From Bacteroidia bacterium (lineage in GTDB: Bacteria; Bacteroidota; Bacteroidia; Flavobacteriales; Flavobacteriaceae): a stretch of 46,920 nucleotides of DNA. This document shows, piece by piece, positions 1 through 9,030 of the stretch. Positions within the stretch are counted from its first letter, which is position 1. Each line of letters opens with the position of its first letter. The stretch lies in contig JAUIBH010000022.1 in the NCBI GenBank assembly GCA_030427985.1, positions 1 through 46,920 on the forward strand, read 5' to 3'. The translations under genes and the position numbers were made by a program. The notes beneath the pieces are model-generated. The model was not told where the DNA came from and did no database searches. It saw nothing but the letters and a program-made list of their open reading frames with translations.

Positions 1-505
1 CCCGAAGACCGATCTTTAATCTAGATTTTATGGTTCCCAAGGGAATGTCCAATTCATCACTTGCTTCCTGCTGCGTCATTCCTTCAAAAAATAGGGCTTC
101 AAGAACAATTCTGTACTTTTCCTCTATTTTGTGCAAGTTTTCCTGGACGTCCAAATGTTCGGGACTAATCCCACTCACTCCTAGGTTATATACGTCTGAA
201 ACGTCGATTTGGACTTCCTTATCCGATTTATTATTTACACTTCGTAATTTATCGATGGCGGTGTTCCGGGTAATTCGGAACAACCAGGTAAAAAGTTTGG
301 CCTTGGACGCATCATAGGTGTCGGCTTTTTTCCAGATTTTAATGAAACTTTCCTGAAGTACATCTTGGGCCAGATCTTCATCTTTTACCACTTTGTAGGC
401 CACGCCAAAGAGTGTATCTCCGTAATTTTCATACAGTAAGGATATGGCTTTATCGTCCTTCTCCGCCAGCAGCGAAACAATATGTCTCTCGATCAGTGTG
501 CTCAT
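1..505 (-). CDS. ECF-type RNA polymerase sigma factor (3' end cut by window)
   Basis: The reading frame starts at ATG 505 and runs off the left edge after 168 codons without a stop. Region 2 spans about residues 21-92 (LYENYGDTLFGVAYKVVKD, then LAQDVLQESFIKIWKK and TWLFRITRNTAIDKLR), and region 4 spans about 118-168, with the helix-turn-helix MTQQEASDELDIPLGTIKSR. This is the sigma-70 family, ECF group, which directs RNA polymerase to a small regulon, often under an anti-sigma factor encoded next door. The missing part is only the last few residues by family length. Its partner would lie left of the window and cannot be seen. A TAGCTTTG that fits the Bacteroidota -7 box lies at 573-580 on the minus strand, without a clear -33 box. 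Confidence 0.93.
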   Translation of the reverse strand, partial: MSTLIERHIVSLLAEKDDKAISLLYENYGDTLFGVAYKVVKDEDLAQDVLQESFIKIWKKADTYDASKAKLFTWLFRITRNTAIDKLRSVNNKSDKEVQIDVSDVYNLGVSGISPEHLDVQENLHKIEEKYRIVLEALFFEGMTQQEASDELDIPLGTIKSRLKIGLR

Positions 506-672
506 TCAGGCTATACTAAGATAAAATTTTAAGGGGCAAAAATCTAAAATAGGATTTATCTCGTATATACAACAAAGCTAAGGTAGAAAAACATATTTGC
601 CGGCTTGGAGATTGAAAAGATAGAGCGTTCGAGCTCATACAATACATATAAATTTGGTTAGTTTGGTTTGGT

Positions 673-706
673 ATAACCCCCGTTATTGTTTCAATGCGGG
701 GGTTAT
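673..706. terminator. Palindromic hairpin at the end of murB
   Basis: A perfect 10-base inverted repeat (ATAACCCCCG at 673-682, CGGGGGTTAT at 697-706) with a 14-base loop. The murB stop codon (703-705) lies inside one arm. On the plus strand the stem is followed by TTTTA; on the minus strand, the direction of murB, no clear U-tract follows. It may end murB transcripts as a hairpin or protect the 3' end. The role is inferred. Confidence 0.5.
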
Positions 707-1719
707 TTTATGATGTTAACCTCTGGTTGAATTTTGATCTTAAATTTTTCGGCTACTTCTTTTTGAATCTGTTGTGCCAATTTCCATATTTCAGCACCAG
801 TAGCATTTCCATAATTCACTAGGACCAAGGCTTGTTTTTCATGCACGCCCGCATCGCCAAAGCGTTTTCCCTTGAATCCGCATTGTTCGATTAGCCAACC
901 CGCAGGGATTTTATACTGTTCTTCATCCACTTCATACGAAGGAGCTTCGGGGTGTTTCTTGATGAATTTTGTATAAGCCTTTTGGGAAATAACTGGATTT
1001 TTGAAAAAACTTCCACTGTTGCCCAATTCTTTCGGGTCGGGCAGTTTGCTCTGTCGGATGGCTATCACCGCATTGGAAATATCCCGAATGGTTGGGTGTA
1101 CAATTCCCTTTTCCCTAAGTTCTGCTTCGATGGAGCCATAGCCCGTATGAAGGGTATGGTCTTTTTTGGTCAATTTAAGGTTTACGGAGGTGATGATGTA
1201 TTTTCCTTTTGCCTCATTTTTAAAAATGGAATCCCGATACCCAAACTCACAGGCATCATGACCGAATGCCACTAGTTCTCCTGTAGCGATTTCCATGGCG
1301 GAACAGCTCACAAAAACGTCCTTGAGTTCCACGCCATAAGCTCCAATATTTTGAATGGGTGCGGTTCCCACATTTCCGGGAATGAGCGAAAGATTTTCCA
1401 GTCCCCCATACCCTTTTTCCAAGCTCCACATTACCAGCTCATGCCAGTTTTCACCGGCCATCACCTTAATTTCTACAGTATTTTCATTTTCATCAACAAT
1501 GCTGATACCCTTCAGGTTAATGTGCATGACCAACGCATCAATGTCTTTGGTGAGCAGCATATTGCTTCCCCCACTTAAAATGAATTTTTTGGGATAGGAC
1601 TCTAATTCGAGGACTTTTTGCAATTGTGCCAATCCGGTAATTTCTACAAAATAGCGCGCCTTTACATCTATCCCGAAGGTGTTGTAGTGTTTTAGAGATA
1701 TGTTTTCCTGTAGGTTCAC
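703..1719 (-). CDS. murB: UDP-N-acetylenolpyruvoylglucosamine reductase
   Basis: This flavoenzyme reduces UDP-GlcNAc-enolpyruvate to UDP-MurNAc with NADPH in the cytoplasm, the second committed step of peptidoglycan synthesis. The protein has 338 residues, normal for the type I (E. coli-like) form. The FAD-binding motif LSGGSNMLL is near residues 48-56 and NIGAYGVEL near 124-132. YRDS (Arg162) and GSFFKNP (Ser237, proton donor) are present, and the C-terminal QPEVNII holds the catalytic Glu333. Its start overlaps the end of the upstream aminotransferase by 4 bases, so the two are probably translated together. Assignment is firm. Confidence 0.97.
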   Translation of the reverse strand: MNLQENISLKHYNTFGIDVKARYFVEITGLAQLQKVLELESYPKKFILSGGSNMLLTKDIDALVMHINLKGISIVDENENTVEIKVMAGENWHELVMWSLEKGYGGLENLSLIPGNVGTAPIQNIGAYGVELKDVFVSCSAMEIATGELVAFGHDACEFGYRDSIFKNEAKGKYIITSVNLKLTKKDHTLHTGYGSIEAELREKGIVHPTIRDISNAVIAIRQSKLPDPKELGNSGSFFKNPVISQKAYTKFIKKHPEAPSYEVDEEQYKIPAGWLIEQCGFKGKRFGDAGVHEKQALVLVNYGNATGAEIWKLAQQIQKEVAEKFKIKIQPEVNIIK

Positions 1720-2912
1720 GTAGTGGAATTGTACTGAATTAAGGCCTTGCCCAGAATGTGTACGGCCTTTACAAGTTGGCTTTTTTCCAGCACATAAGCA
1801 ATCCTGATCTGGTTTTTTCCCAAACCGGGCGTAGAATAGAACCCTGCCGCTGGTGCAACCATTACAGTATTGCCATCAATTTCAAAATCTTCCAAGAGCC
1901 ATTGGGCAAAATCATCGGCATCTTCAATAGGCAATTCCACCACACAATAAAAAGCCCCTTTGGGAACGGCTACTTTTACCCCGTCCAATTTCTTAAGTTC
2001 TGCAATAAGGGTGTCCCTTCTGGCCGCGTATTCCTCAATAACATCATCAAAATAAGACTGAGGGGTTTCCAGAGCGGCTTCACTGGCAATTTGTGCAAAT
2101 GTAGGTGGCGATAAACGCGCTTGTGCAAATTTCATCGCGGTCCCAATCACATCCATGTTTTTGGATACCAAACACCCAATTCGGGCGCCACACATACTAT
2201 ACCTTTTGGAAACTGAATCCACTACAATAGCATTGGCCTCAAGCCCTTCTTCCTGTAAGATGGAATAATGTTGTTGTCCATCATAAGTGAATTCTCTGTA
2301 CACTTCGTCTGAAATAAGGAACAAATCGTGTTTTTTTACCAAAGCAGCCAATTGTTGAATCTCCTCTTTTCGGTACAAATACCCAGTGGGATTTCCGGGA
2401 TTACAAATTAAAATAGCCTTTGTTTTTGGAGTGATAAGCTTTTCAAAATCCGCAATGGGAGGTAGGGCAAAATTCGTATCGATGGATGATGCAATCGGAA
2501 CGACTTTTACCCCTGAAGCCGTGGCAAATCCGTTATAATTTGCATAAAAAGGCTCGGGGATGATGATTTCATCGTCTGCATCCATAATGGAGCCCATGGC
2601 AAAAGAAAGGGCTTCAGAACCGCCGGTGGTCACAATAATGTCCTTGGCCGTAACATGAATGTCCTTTTTGGCGTAATACTGGGCAATTTTTTCCCGATAG
2701 GCCTCAGAACCCTCCGTCATGCTGTATTCCAATACCTCGATATTATGATTTCTAACAGCATCCAACGCAATTTTTGGAGTCTTTATATCAGGTTGCCCAA
2801 TGTTAAGGTGGATGACATGGATACCCCTCTTTTTTGCGTCTTCAGCATAAGGAACCAATTTGCGGATGGGAGAGGCTGGCATTTGTCTCCCTTTGTTGGA
2901 AATACGTGGCAT
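1716..2912 (-). CDS. PLP-dependent class I/II aminotransferase (aspartate aminotransferase-like)
   Basis: A fold-type I aminotransferase of 398 residues. The PLP-binding lysine is in SVSKRYSMCGARIG (about Lys236); NPGNPTG is at 171-177 and SDEVYREF (cofactor Asp about 202) follows. The arginine in QIRIAYVL near the C-terminus would bind the substrate alpha-carboxylate. I place the start at ATG 2912 (MPRISNKG); an in-frame TTG two codons earlier is the only alternative. The substrate cannot be told from sequence: aspartate, aromatic or branched-chain amino acids are all possible in this family. It overlaps murB by 4 bases and is the first gene of that pair. Confidence 0.92.
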   Translation of the reverse strand: MPRISNKGRQMPASPIRKLVPYAEDAKKRGIHVIHLNIGQPDIKTPKIALDAVRNHNIEVLEYSMTEGSEAYREKIAQYYAKKDIHVTAKDIIVTTGGSEALSFAMGSIMDADDEIIIPEPFYANYNGFATASGVKVVPIASSIDTNFALPPIADFEKLITPKTKAILICNPGNPTGYLYRKEEIQQLAALVKKHDLFLISDEVYREFTYDGQQHYSILQEEGLEANAIVVDSVSKRYSMCGARIGCLVSKNMDVIGTAMKFAQARLSPPTFAQIASEAALETPQSYFDDVIEEYAARRDTLIAELKKLDGVKVAVPKGAFYCVVELPIEDADDFAQWLLEDFEIDGNTVMVAPAAGFYSTPGLGKNQIRIAYVLEKSQLVKAVHILGKALIQYNSTT

Positions 2913-3061
2913 GTACAAATTTTAGGCAAAAATGGGAAAACCAACAGTTGAAAACAACACATTGCACTATTATTTACATCCTTTCAGGAATGTTAAATTA
3001 CAAACAAGGTCTTTGTTTATTTTGTACATTTAGTAGGCTTAACCACTTAAGAGTAAGTAAA

Positions 3062-4405
3062 TTGAAAAAAAAATGGTCTTTTTTTGCACTTCTTTTAATG
3101 TTGGCGCCCCTACTGGTTTCGGCGCAGGGATTTGAATTGCCCGAAAATCAGAAATTCCAAAAGATCAGGTTTGAGTTGATCAACAACATTATTATCATTC
3201 CTATTGATATTAATGGCACGGAACTCAAGTTTGTATTGGATTCGGGAGTAAGCAAGCCCATTCTTTTCAATCTTTCCGATCAAGATTCAATTCCCATAAA
3301 CAACGTATCTGAGGTTACCGTTAGAGGTCTTGGTGGTGGGGAGCCTATGAAAGCTTTGAGTTCCCAGGGAAACATCTTCAAGCTGGGGAATGCCAAAAAC
3401 TTTTCACAGGATTTGTATGTGGTCTTGGACAAAGGCATTAATTTCTCTACCTCTCTGGGTGTACCGGTACACGGCATTCTGGGGTATGAGATTTTTTGGG
3501 ATTTTGTGGTGGAAATTAACTATAATGCTAAAAATATTAAGCTTCACAATCCAAGATTGTATGAACATAAACCACACAGAAAAGCGCAAACACTTCCCTT
3601 ATCCGTAGAAAAGAGGAAGGCTTATGTAGAGGGGACTGTTTTGATGAAGGATTCTGAAAATATACCCGTTAAATTGTTGGTGGATACGGGCAGTAGCGAT
3701 GCGCTTTGGCTTTTCCATCAACCTGAAAAAGGGCTCGAAATACCTGAAAAAAATTATGAGGATTATTTAGGTCGAGGCCTTAGCGGCGATATTTTTGGGA
3801 AACGAACCAAAGTCAATGGTGTAAAAATCGGGGATTTTGAGCTGAAGGATGCCAAGGCCGCTTTTCCCTATCGTGAATCCTTCGGATTTATAGAAAATTT
3901 AGGCGATCGCAACGGTAGTGTTGGCGGTGAAATCCTAAAACGGTTCAATATCACCTTGGATTATCGTAGAGGTCTGGTCACCCTAAAAAAGAATGGAAAC
4001 TTCAGAACCCCTTTTCAGTATAATTTAGCGGGCATTGACCTTCAACATAACGGATTACGTTATATTGCTGAAAGAATAGCGGGTCTAGATGGTGTGGTAA
4101 GGGAAGATAACAACTCCTCTTTTGGTAACGTGCAAATTCTCTTGGAAAACAAAACCAGATTGAGCTTGGTTCCTGAGATTATTGTATCCGGTATTAGGGC
4201 CGGAAGTCCAGCAGCAGAGGCTGGTTTGCGAGAAGGTGATGTAATTTTGGCCGTGAATGGCAAAAGAGTACACCGCTATAAACTTCAAGAGATTCTTAAA
4301 ATGCTCAATGAAAAAGAAGGAAAACGAATTAAAGTGCTTATTGAGCGCTACAATAGAGACTTACTGTTCACTTTTGTGCTGAAAAAGGTCTTTGATGACG
4401 ATTAA
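3062..4405 (+). CDS. Secreted retropepsin-like aspartyl protease with C-terminal PDZ domain
   Basis: The open frame extends upstream without a good start, but a signal peptide begins at TTG 3062 (LKKKWSFFALLLMLAPLLVSAQG), giving 447 residues with likely cleavage after SAQ or nearby. Two pepsin-type half-domains follow, each with a catalytic-loop motif: VLDSG at about residue 58-62 and LVDTG at about 206-210. A PDZ domain occupies about 370-445 (IRAGSPAAEAGLREGDVILAVNG). Proteins of this type are predicted periplasmic or surface proteases in Bacteroidota; the substrate is unknown. The two loops differ (DSG versus DTG); both are acceptable in aspartyl proteases. The TTG start is inferred from the signal peptide. 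Confidence 0.85.
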   Translation: MKKKWSFFALLLMLAPLLVSAQGFELPENQKFQKIRFELINNIIIIPIDINGTELKFVLDSGVSKPILFNLSDQDSIPINNVSEVTVRGLGGGEPMKALSSQGNIFKLGNAKNFSQDLYVVLDKGINFSTSLGVPVHGILGYEIFWDFVVEINYNAKNIKLHNPRLYEHKPHRKAQTLPLSVEKRKAYVEGTVLMKDSENIPVKLLVDTGSSDALWLFHQPEKGLEIPEKNYEDYLGRGLSGDIFGKRTKVNGVKIGDFELKDAKAAFPYRESFGFIENLGDRNGSVGGEILKRFNITLDYRRGLVTLKKNGNFRTPFQYNLAGIDLQHNGLRYIAERIAGLDGVVREDNNSSFGNVQILLENKTRLSLVPEIIVSGIRAGSPAAEAGLREGDVILAVNGKRVHRYKLQEILKMLNEKEGKRIKVLIERYNRDLLFTFVLKKVFDDD

Positions 4406-4411
4406 AAAAAG

Positions 4412-4442
4412 AAAAAGCCCTGAAATTTCAGGGCTTCTTCAT
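4412..4442. terminator. Bidirectional intrinsic terminator
   Basis: A perfect 22-base palindrome at 4415-4436 (arms AAGCCCTGAAA and TTTCAGGGCTT), preceded by an A-rich run and followed by a T-rich run. It sits between the convergent protease gene and DUF1573 gene and can serve both. Confidence 0.88.
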
Positions 4443-4463
4443 TCATTATAATTTTCTTTCCAC

Positions 4464-4850
4464 TTATTTGGCTCCTTCCGCCTTAACCGTACCTTTTATC
4501 TTAAGAACCTTGGTAGGTGTGTCGGCATTGGAAGTTACAGTAATGGCCTTTCTAATAGGGCCAACTCTGTTGGTATCGTATTTTACCTCAATTTGACCTG
4601 TTTTTCCCGGTAAAATGGGCTCTTCAGGCTTTTTGGGGATGGTGCATCCACAGCTAGATCTAACATTGCTGATTACCAAAGGGGCGGTTCCGGTATTGGT
4701 AAATTCAAATACACGGACTCCATCACTGCCTTTAGCGATTTCGCCATAGTCAATGGTCTCACTCTTAAACTCAATTTTAGCAGTTGTGTCTTGGGCGTAG
4801 ATTCCTAGGGAAAGCAACCCAACAAACAACATAAGTACAGTTTTTTTCAT
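4464..4850 (-). CDS. DUF1573 domain secreted protein
   Basis: A 128-residue protein starting at ATG 4850 with a signal peptide (MKKTVLMLFVGLLSLGIYAQ). The rest is a DUF1573 beta-sandwich (FKSETIDYGEIAKGSDGVRVFEFTNTGTAPLVI, then VRSSCGCTIP and PGKTGQIEVKYDTN). The family is very common in Bacteroidota and resembles Ig-like or ASH folds; its function is not known. The CGC in SSCGCT is the typical conserved pair of cysteines. The in-frame ATG at 4904 is rejected because the best promoter match lies at 4874-4905, inside that extension. Confidence 0.9.
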   Translation of the reverse strand: MKKTVLMLFVGLLSLGIYAQDTTAKIEFKSETIDYGEIAKGSDGVRVFEFTNTGTAPLVISNVRSSCGCTIPKKPEEPILPGKTGQIEVKYDTNRVGPIRKAITVTSNADTPTKVLKIKGTVKAEGAK

Positions 4851-4873
4851 TTTTTTGGTTTTTGGGTGAACTT

Positions 4874-4905
4874 CAAATGTAGATGATTTATCACCTGCAT
4901 CCAAA
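4874..4905 (-). promoter_or_regulatory. Bacteroidota-type promoter of the DUF1573 gene
   Basis: On the minus strand, TTTG (4902-4905), a 20-base spacer, and TACATTTG (4874-4881) match the consensus TTTG-N19/20-TAnnTTTG. The expected transcript start is about 20 bases before ATG 4850, which supports that start. Confidence 0.65.
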
Positions 4906-4910
4906 ATTCT

Positions 4911-4940
4911 TTTGTTATGTTATAACGTTACTTATTTTTG
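4911..4940 (+). promoter_or_regulatory. Possible promoter of valS
   Basis: TTTG (4911-4914), an 18-base spacer and TATTTTTG (4933-4940). The spacer is one base shorter than usual. It would give a leader of roughly 105 bases before valS, in which I see no clear regulatory structure. Confidence 0.42.
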
Positions 4941-5050
4941 TTTCGTATTTCAGGATTGACCCATAACCGAAGAATAGCATTAATTTAACGTTACGCTTTC
5001 CTTTCAAAAGAGCCAATCCTTATCCATAAAACAAAAACTATACCGAAATA

Positions 5051-7675
5051 ATGGAAATCCCATCAAAATACGACCCCAATAGGGTGGAAGAGCATTGGTA
5101 TGCCTACTGGACAACGCATAATTTTTTCAGCTCAAAACCCGATGACAGGGAACCTTATACCATAGTAATTCCCCCACCAAACGTAACCGGAGTACTCCAT
5201 ATGGGGCATATGCTCAACAACACTCTTCAAGATGTTCTTATCCGTAGAGCACGGCTTTTGGGGAAAAATGCATGTTGGGTTCCTGGTATGGACCACGCAT
5301 CCATTGCTACAGAAGCCAAGGTGGTTGCAAAGTTGAAAGAAGAGGGCATTGATAAAGCCAATCTTTCCCGTGAAGACTTTTTAAAACATGCTTGGGACTG
5401 GACCAACAATTATGGCGGCGTTATTCTCCAACAGTTGAAGAAATTGGGTTGTTCGTGTGACTGGGACCGCACAAAATTTACCATGGATGACGATATGTCA
5501 GCCTCTGTGATCAAGGTTTTTGTGGATTTGTACAATAAAGGACTGATTTACAGGGGGTATCGAATGGTAAATTGGGATCCCGAGGCCAAAACAACCCTTT
5601 CCGATGAAGAAGTAATTTATGAAGAACGCCAAGGAAATCTGTACTACCTGGCATATGCCATTGAGGATTCTGATGAAAAAGTAATCATCGCCACTACACG
5701 TCCCGAGACCATTTTGGGAGATACAGCTATCTGCATCAACCCCAATGATGAAAGATACCGTCATTTAAGGGGAAAGAAGGCCATTGTGCCTATTTGCAAT
5801 CGTGTTATTCCCATTATAGAGGATGAATATGTGGACATTGAGTTTGGTACGGGATGTTTAAAAGTGACTCCTGCCCATGATGAGAACGATAAAAACTTGG
5901 GGGACAAACATAATTTGGAGGTTGTGGATATCTTCAATGAAGATGCTACCCTGAACTCCTACGGACTCCATTATGAAGGAAAGGACCGCTTTGTGGTTCG
6001 GAAGGAAATCTCCAAAGAATTGGAGGAAAAGGGCTTTTTGGTCAAAACTGAACAGCATTTAAACAAAGTGGGCACTTCAGAACGAACCAAAGCGGTAATT
6101 GAGCCTAGATTGTCCGATCAATGGTTCCTAAAAATGGAAGAAATGGCCAAACCCGCACTTGAAGGGGTGTTGGAAACCAATGATATCAAGTTTTATCCCA
6201 AAAAATTCGATAATACCTATCGCCATTGGATGGAAGGTATCCGCGATTGGAACATTTCCCGTCAATTGTGGTGGGGCCAGCAAATACCGGCCTATTATTA
6301 TGGAGATGGTCAGGACGATTTTGTAGTAGCTGAGACCAAGGAAGAAGCACTAAAAATGGCCCAATCCAAAAATCCAGACATCCAAGAATCCGATCTGCGT
6401 CAAGACCCGGATGTGCTGGATACTTGGTTTTCTTCCTGGCTATGGCCCATGAGTGTTTTTGGCGGTATTTTGGAACCGGACAATGAGGAGGTGAACTACT
6501 ATTACCCTACCAACGATTTGGTTACCGCACCCGACATCATATTCTTTTGGGTGGCTCGGATGATCATGTCCGGATACCATTACAGGAACGAAAGACCTTT
6601 TGAAAATGTATATTTCACTGGATTGGTTCGCGACAAACAACGCCGAAAAATGTCCAAACAATTGGGAAATTCTCCCGATGCCTTAAAACTTATTAAGGAT
6701 TTTGGAGCCGATGGTGTCCGTGTGGGACTTTTGTTGAGCTCATCTGCTGGGAATGATATCATGTTTGACGAAGCGCTTTGCCAACAGGGAGCCAACTTTG
6801 CCAATAAAATCTGGAATGCCTTCCGTTTGATAAAAGGGTGGGAGGTTGCTGATATAGCACAGCCCGAAGCTTCAAAAATTGGAATAGCATGGTATACCTC
6901 CAAATTGAATCAAACGTTAGCCGAAATCGAGGACCATTTTTCAAAATACCGAATTTCAGATGCCTTGATGGCCATTTACAAATTGGTTTGGGACGATTTC
7001 TGTTCTTGGTTGCTGGAAATTGTAAAACCAGCCTACCAACAACCTATTGACCAAACCACTTTTGATGCGGTTATCCATCTGTTTGAGGAAAACTTAAAGT
7101 TGTTGCATCCGTTTATGCCGTTCTTGACGGAGGAGGTTTGGCAGCATATCGCAGAGCGAACCCCAGAAAATGCGCTGATTGTTTCCAATTGGCCCGAAGT
7201 GGGAAGTACGGATAAATCCTTGATTTCCGATTTTGATTTTGCTGCTGAAGTGATTTCAGGAGTGCGAACCATCCGAAAAGAAAAGAACATTCCACAGAAG
7301 GAAACTTTGGAACTTTTTATGCTCAATGCTGAAAAAGTTAGTGCCCAAATGGATGCCATCATCACGAAGTTGGCCAATCTATCCAAATTGGAAACAGTGG
7401 ATTCAAGCTTGGACGGAGCCCTGACCTTTAGGGTGAAAAGTAACGAGTACTTTATCCCCATGAGCGGTGCAATTGATGTAGAAGCCGAAATTCAAAAGAT
7501 TAATGAAGAATTAAAGTATACCAAAGGCTTTTTGCAATCCGTCCAAAAGAAATTGAGTAACGAACGATTTGTGAACAATGCGCCAGAGCAAGTGGTGGCA
7601 ATCGAACGAAAGAAAGCAGCCGATGCTGAAGCCAAAATAGAAACCTTGGAAAAAAGCTTGGCAAGTTTGCAATAG
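5051..7675 (+). CDS. valS: Valine--tRNA ligase
   Basis: A class I aminoacyl-tRNA synthetase of 874 residues, within the family range, that charges tRNA-Val. The HIGH-type signature is HMGH (residues 50-53) and the KMSKS-type loop is KMSKQ (533-537). The editing domain is present (ATTRPETILGDTAI, near 216-229) and removes mischarged threonine. The anticodon-binding domain follows, then a C-terminal coiled coil from about 805, which contacts the tRNA elbow. The start at ATG 5051 gives the expected MEIPSKYDPNRVEEHWY. It is transcribed alone. Confidence 0.98.
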   Translation: MEIPSKYDPNRVEEHWYAYWTTHNFFSSKPDDREPYTIVIPPPNVTGVLHMGHMLNNTLQDVLIRRARLLGKNACWVPGMDHASIATEAKVVAKLKEEGIDKANLSREDFLKHAWDWTNNYGGVILQQLKKLGCSCDWDRTKFTMDDDMSASVIKVFVDLYNKGLIYRGYRMVNWDPEAKTTLSDEEVIYEERQGNLYYLAYAIEDSDEKVIIATTRPETILGDTAICINPNDERYRHLRGKKAIVPICNRVIPIIEDEYVDIEFGTGCLKVTPAHDENDKNLGDKHNLEVVDIFNEDATLNSYGLHYEGKDRFVVRKEISKELEEKGFLVKTEQHLNKVGTSERTKAVIEPRLSDQWFLKMEEMAKPALEGVLETNDIKFYPKKFDNTYRHWMEGIRDWNISRQLWWGQQIPAYYYGDGQDDFVVAETKEEALKMAQSKNPDIQESDLRQDPDVLDTWFSSWLWPMSVFGGILEPDNEEVNYYYPTNDLVTAPDIIFFWVARMIMSGYHYRNERPFENVYFTGLVRDKQRRKMSKQLGNSPDALKLIKDFGADGVRVGLLLSSSAGNDIMFDEALCQQGANFANKIWNAFRLIKGWEVADIAQPEASKIGIAWYTSKLNQTLAEIEDHFSKYRISDALMAIYKLVWDDFCSWLLEIVKPAYQQPIDQTTFDAVIHLFEENLKLLHPFMPFLTEEVWQHIAERTPENALIVSNWPEVGSTDKSLISDFDFAAEVISGVRTIRKEKNIPQKETLELFMLNAEKVSAQMDAIITKLANLSKLETVDSSLDGALTFRVKSNEYFIPMSGAIDVEAEIQKINEELKYTKGFLQSVQKKLSNERFVNNAPEQVVAIERKKAADAEAKIETLEKSLASLQ

Positions 7676-7761
7676 ATTTCCGTGGTTTTTTTGTTGATTG
7701 ACCCTTGGGTTTTGTCAATTGGAGTAGTTGGTATATGCTTCTTTTTCATATATTTAGGAGT

Positions 7762-9030
7762 ATGGAAACCTACGCCACCGCTTTGTTGTATGCTACTCCT
7801 TTCTTTCTGGGATTGGTGCTTGTTGAAATAGCGTATGGCCATTTTGTGAAGAACCAGAAGCATAATGTTATGGATACGATAAGTAGCCTTAGCTCTGGTC
7901 TTACCAATGTGGTAAAGGACTCTTTGGGGCTTGTGGTCATTTTGGTATCCTATCCCTTTTTATTGGAGCATTTGGCCCTTACTGAAATCAAGGCTACTTG
8001 GTTGGTATGGGTGGTAGCCTTTATTGTCTTGGATTTTGCTGGATATTGGAATCACCGGTTGAGCCATCATATCAATTTTTTCTGGAACCAGCATGTCATA
8101 CACCATAGCAGTGAGGAATTTAATTTGGCCTGTGCCTTACGGCAACCCGTTTCCAATCTATTGGGGTATTTTGCACTCCTGCTGATTCCAGCCGCTCTTT
8201 TGGGCGTTCCCCATAAAGTGATTGCCGTTTTGGCGCCCATTCATTTATTTGCTCAGTTTTGGTATCATACCCAATACATTGGTAAAATGGGTTGGTTGGA
8301 ATATATTATTGTGACGCCATCACAGCATCGCGTTCATCATGCCATCAATGCGGAATATATTGATAAGAACTTGGGGCAGATTTTTTGTGTTTGGGACCGA
8401 ATGTTCGGTACGTTCCAAGAAGAACTAGATGAGGTGCCTCCGCAATACGGAGTATTGAAGCCTGCACAGACCTGGAATCCCATTATCATTAATTTTCAGC
8501 ATTTATGGCGATTGATACAGGACGCTTGGCGTACCAACAATTACTGGGACAAGCTGAGAATTTGGTTTATGCCCACAGGTTGGCGCCCAGCAGATGTAAA
8601 GGAAAAATATCCTGTGCAGATTATCGAAGATGTCTACAATTTTAAAAAATACAGGCCCGAAGCTTCCAAGGCATTGAAAGGGTATTCCATTTTTCAATTG
8701 GTGGTTACCACTGCTATGATACTGTTCATGTTCTATAACTATTCGGAAATAGGCTTTAACGGACTCTTACTGTTCGGTGCATTTGCCTATTTGGGGGTAT
8801 ATGGCTATACTACATTGATGGATAGGTCCAAGTATGCTGTCTGGATAGAAGTGCTGCGAGGAATGGCCGGTTTAGTATTGATTTTTATGACAAATGACTG
8901 GTTTGGGTTGAATGCCTATTGGTCCATAGGCGTTTATTTTGTGGCACTCTACTTTGTTATCACCATTTTTGGAGGTATCTATTTCACCTACTATGAAAAA
9001 TCCTTCGCAACGCCCAAATTGGCATCCTAA
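7762..9030 (+). CDS. Sterol desaturase / fatty acid hydroxylase family membrane protein
   Basis: An integral membrane non-haem di-iron oxygenase of 422 residues. The histidine clusters that bind iron are NHRLSHH (98-103), HVIHH (111-115) and HRVHH (189-193), with further histidines at about 161 and 169. Several hydrophobic segments lie before and after this core; the C-terminal 100 residues form an added membrane region not needed for the catalytic motif. ATG 7762 is preceded by TTAGGAG, a rare Shine-Dalgarno-like sequence here, and is preferred over an in-frame start at 7705. The substrate (sterol, fatty acid, carotenoid or ether lipid) cannot be told. Its 3' end overlaps the convergent ACBP gene by 4 bases. 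Confidence 0.9.
   Translation: METYATALLYATPFFLGLVLVEIAYGHFVKNQKHNVMDTISSLSSGLTNVVKDSLGLVVILVSYPFLLEHLALTEIKATWLVWVVAFIVLDFAGYWNHRLSHHINFFWNQHVIHHSSEEFNLACALRQPVSNLLGYFALLLIPAALLGVPHKVIAVLAPIHLFAQFWYHTQYIGKMGWLEYIIVTPSQHRVHHAINAEYIDKNLGQIFCVWDRMFGTFQEELDEVPPQYGVLKPAQTWNPIIINFQHLWRLIQDAWRTNNYWDKLRIWFMPTGWRPADVKEKYPVQIIEDVYNFKKYRPEASKALKGYSIFQLVVTTAMILFMFYNYSEIGFNGLLLFGAFAYLGVYGYTTLMDRSKYAVWIEVLRGMAGLVLIFMTNDWFGLNAYWSIGVYFVALYFVITIFGGIYFTYYEKSFATPKLAS

Noticed and set aside
620..650. Possible tRNA T-arm (GCGTTCGAGC) upstream of murB
   Set aside because: No acceptor or anticodon stem can be formed around it; it is only a short self-complementary stretch.
5051..7675. KMSKQ in place of KMSKS in ValS as a functional defect
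   Set aside because: The last position of this motif varies in many active class I synthetases and the rest of the enzyme is intact.
7676..7761. Possible terminator after valS (ATTGAC and GTCAAT arms)
   Set aside because: The stem has only 6 base pairs with a loop of 11 and no proper U-tract.
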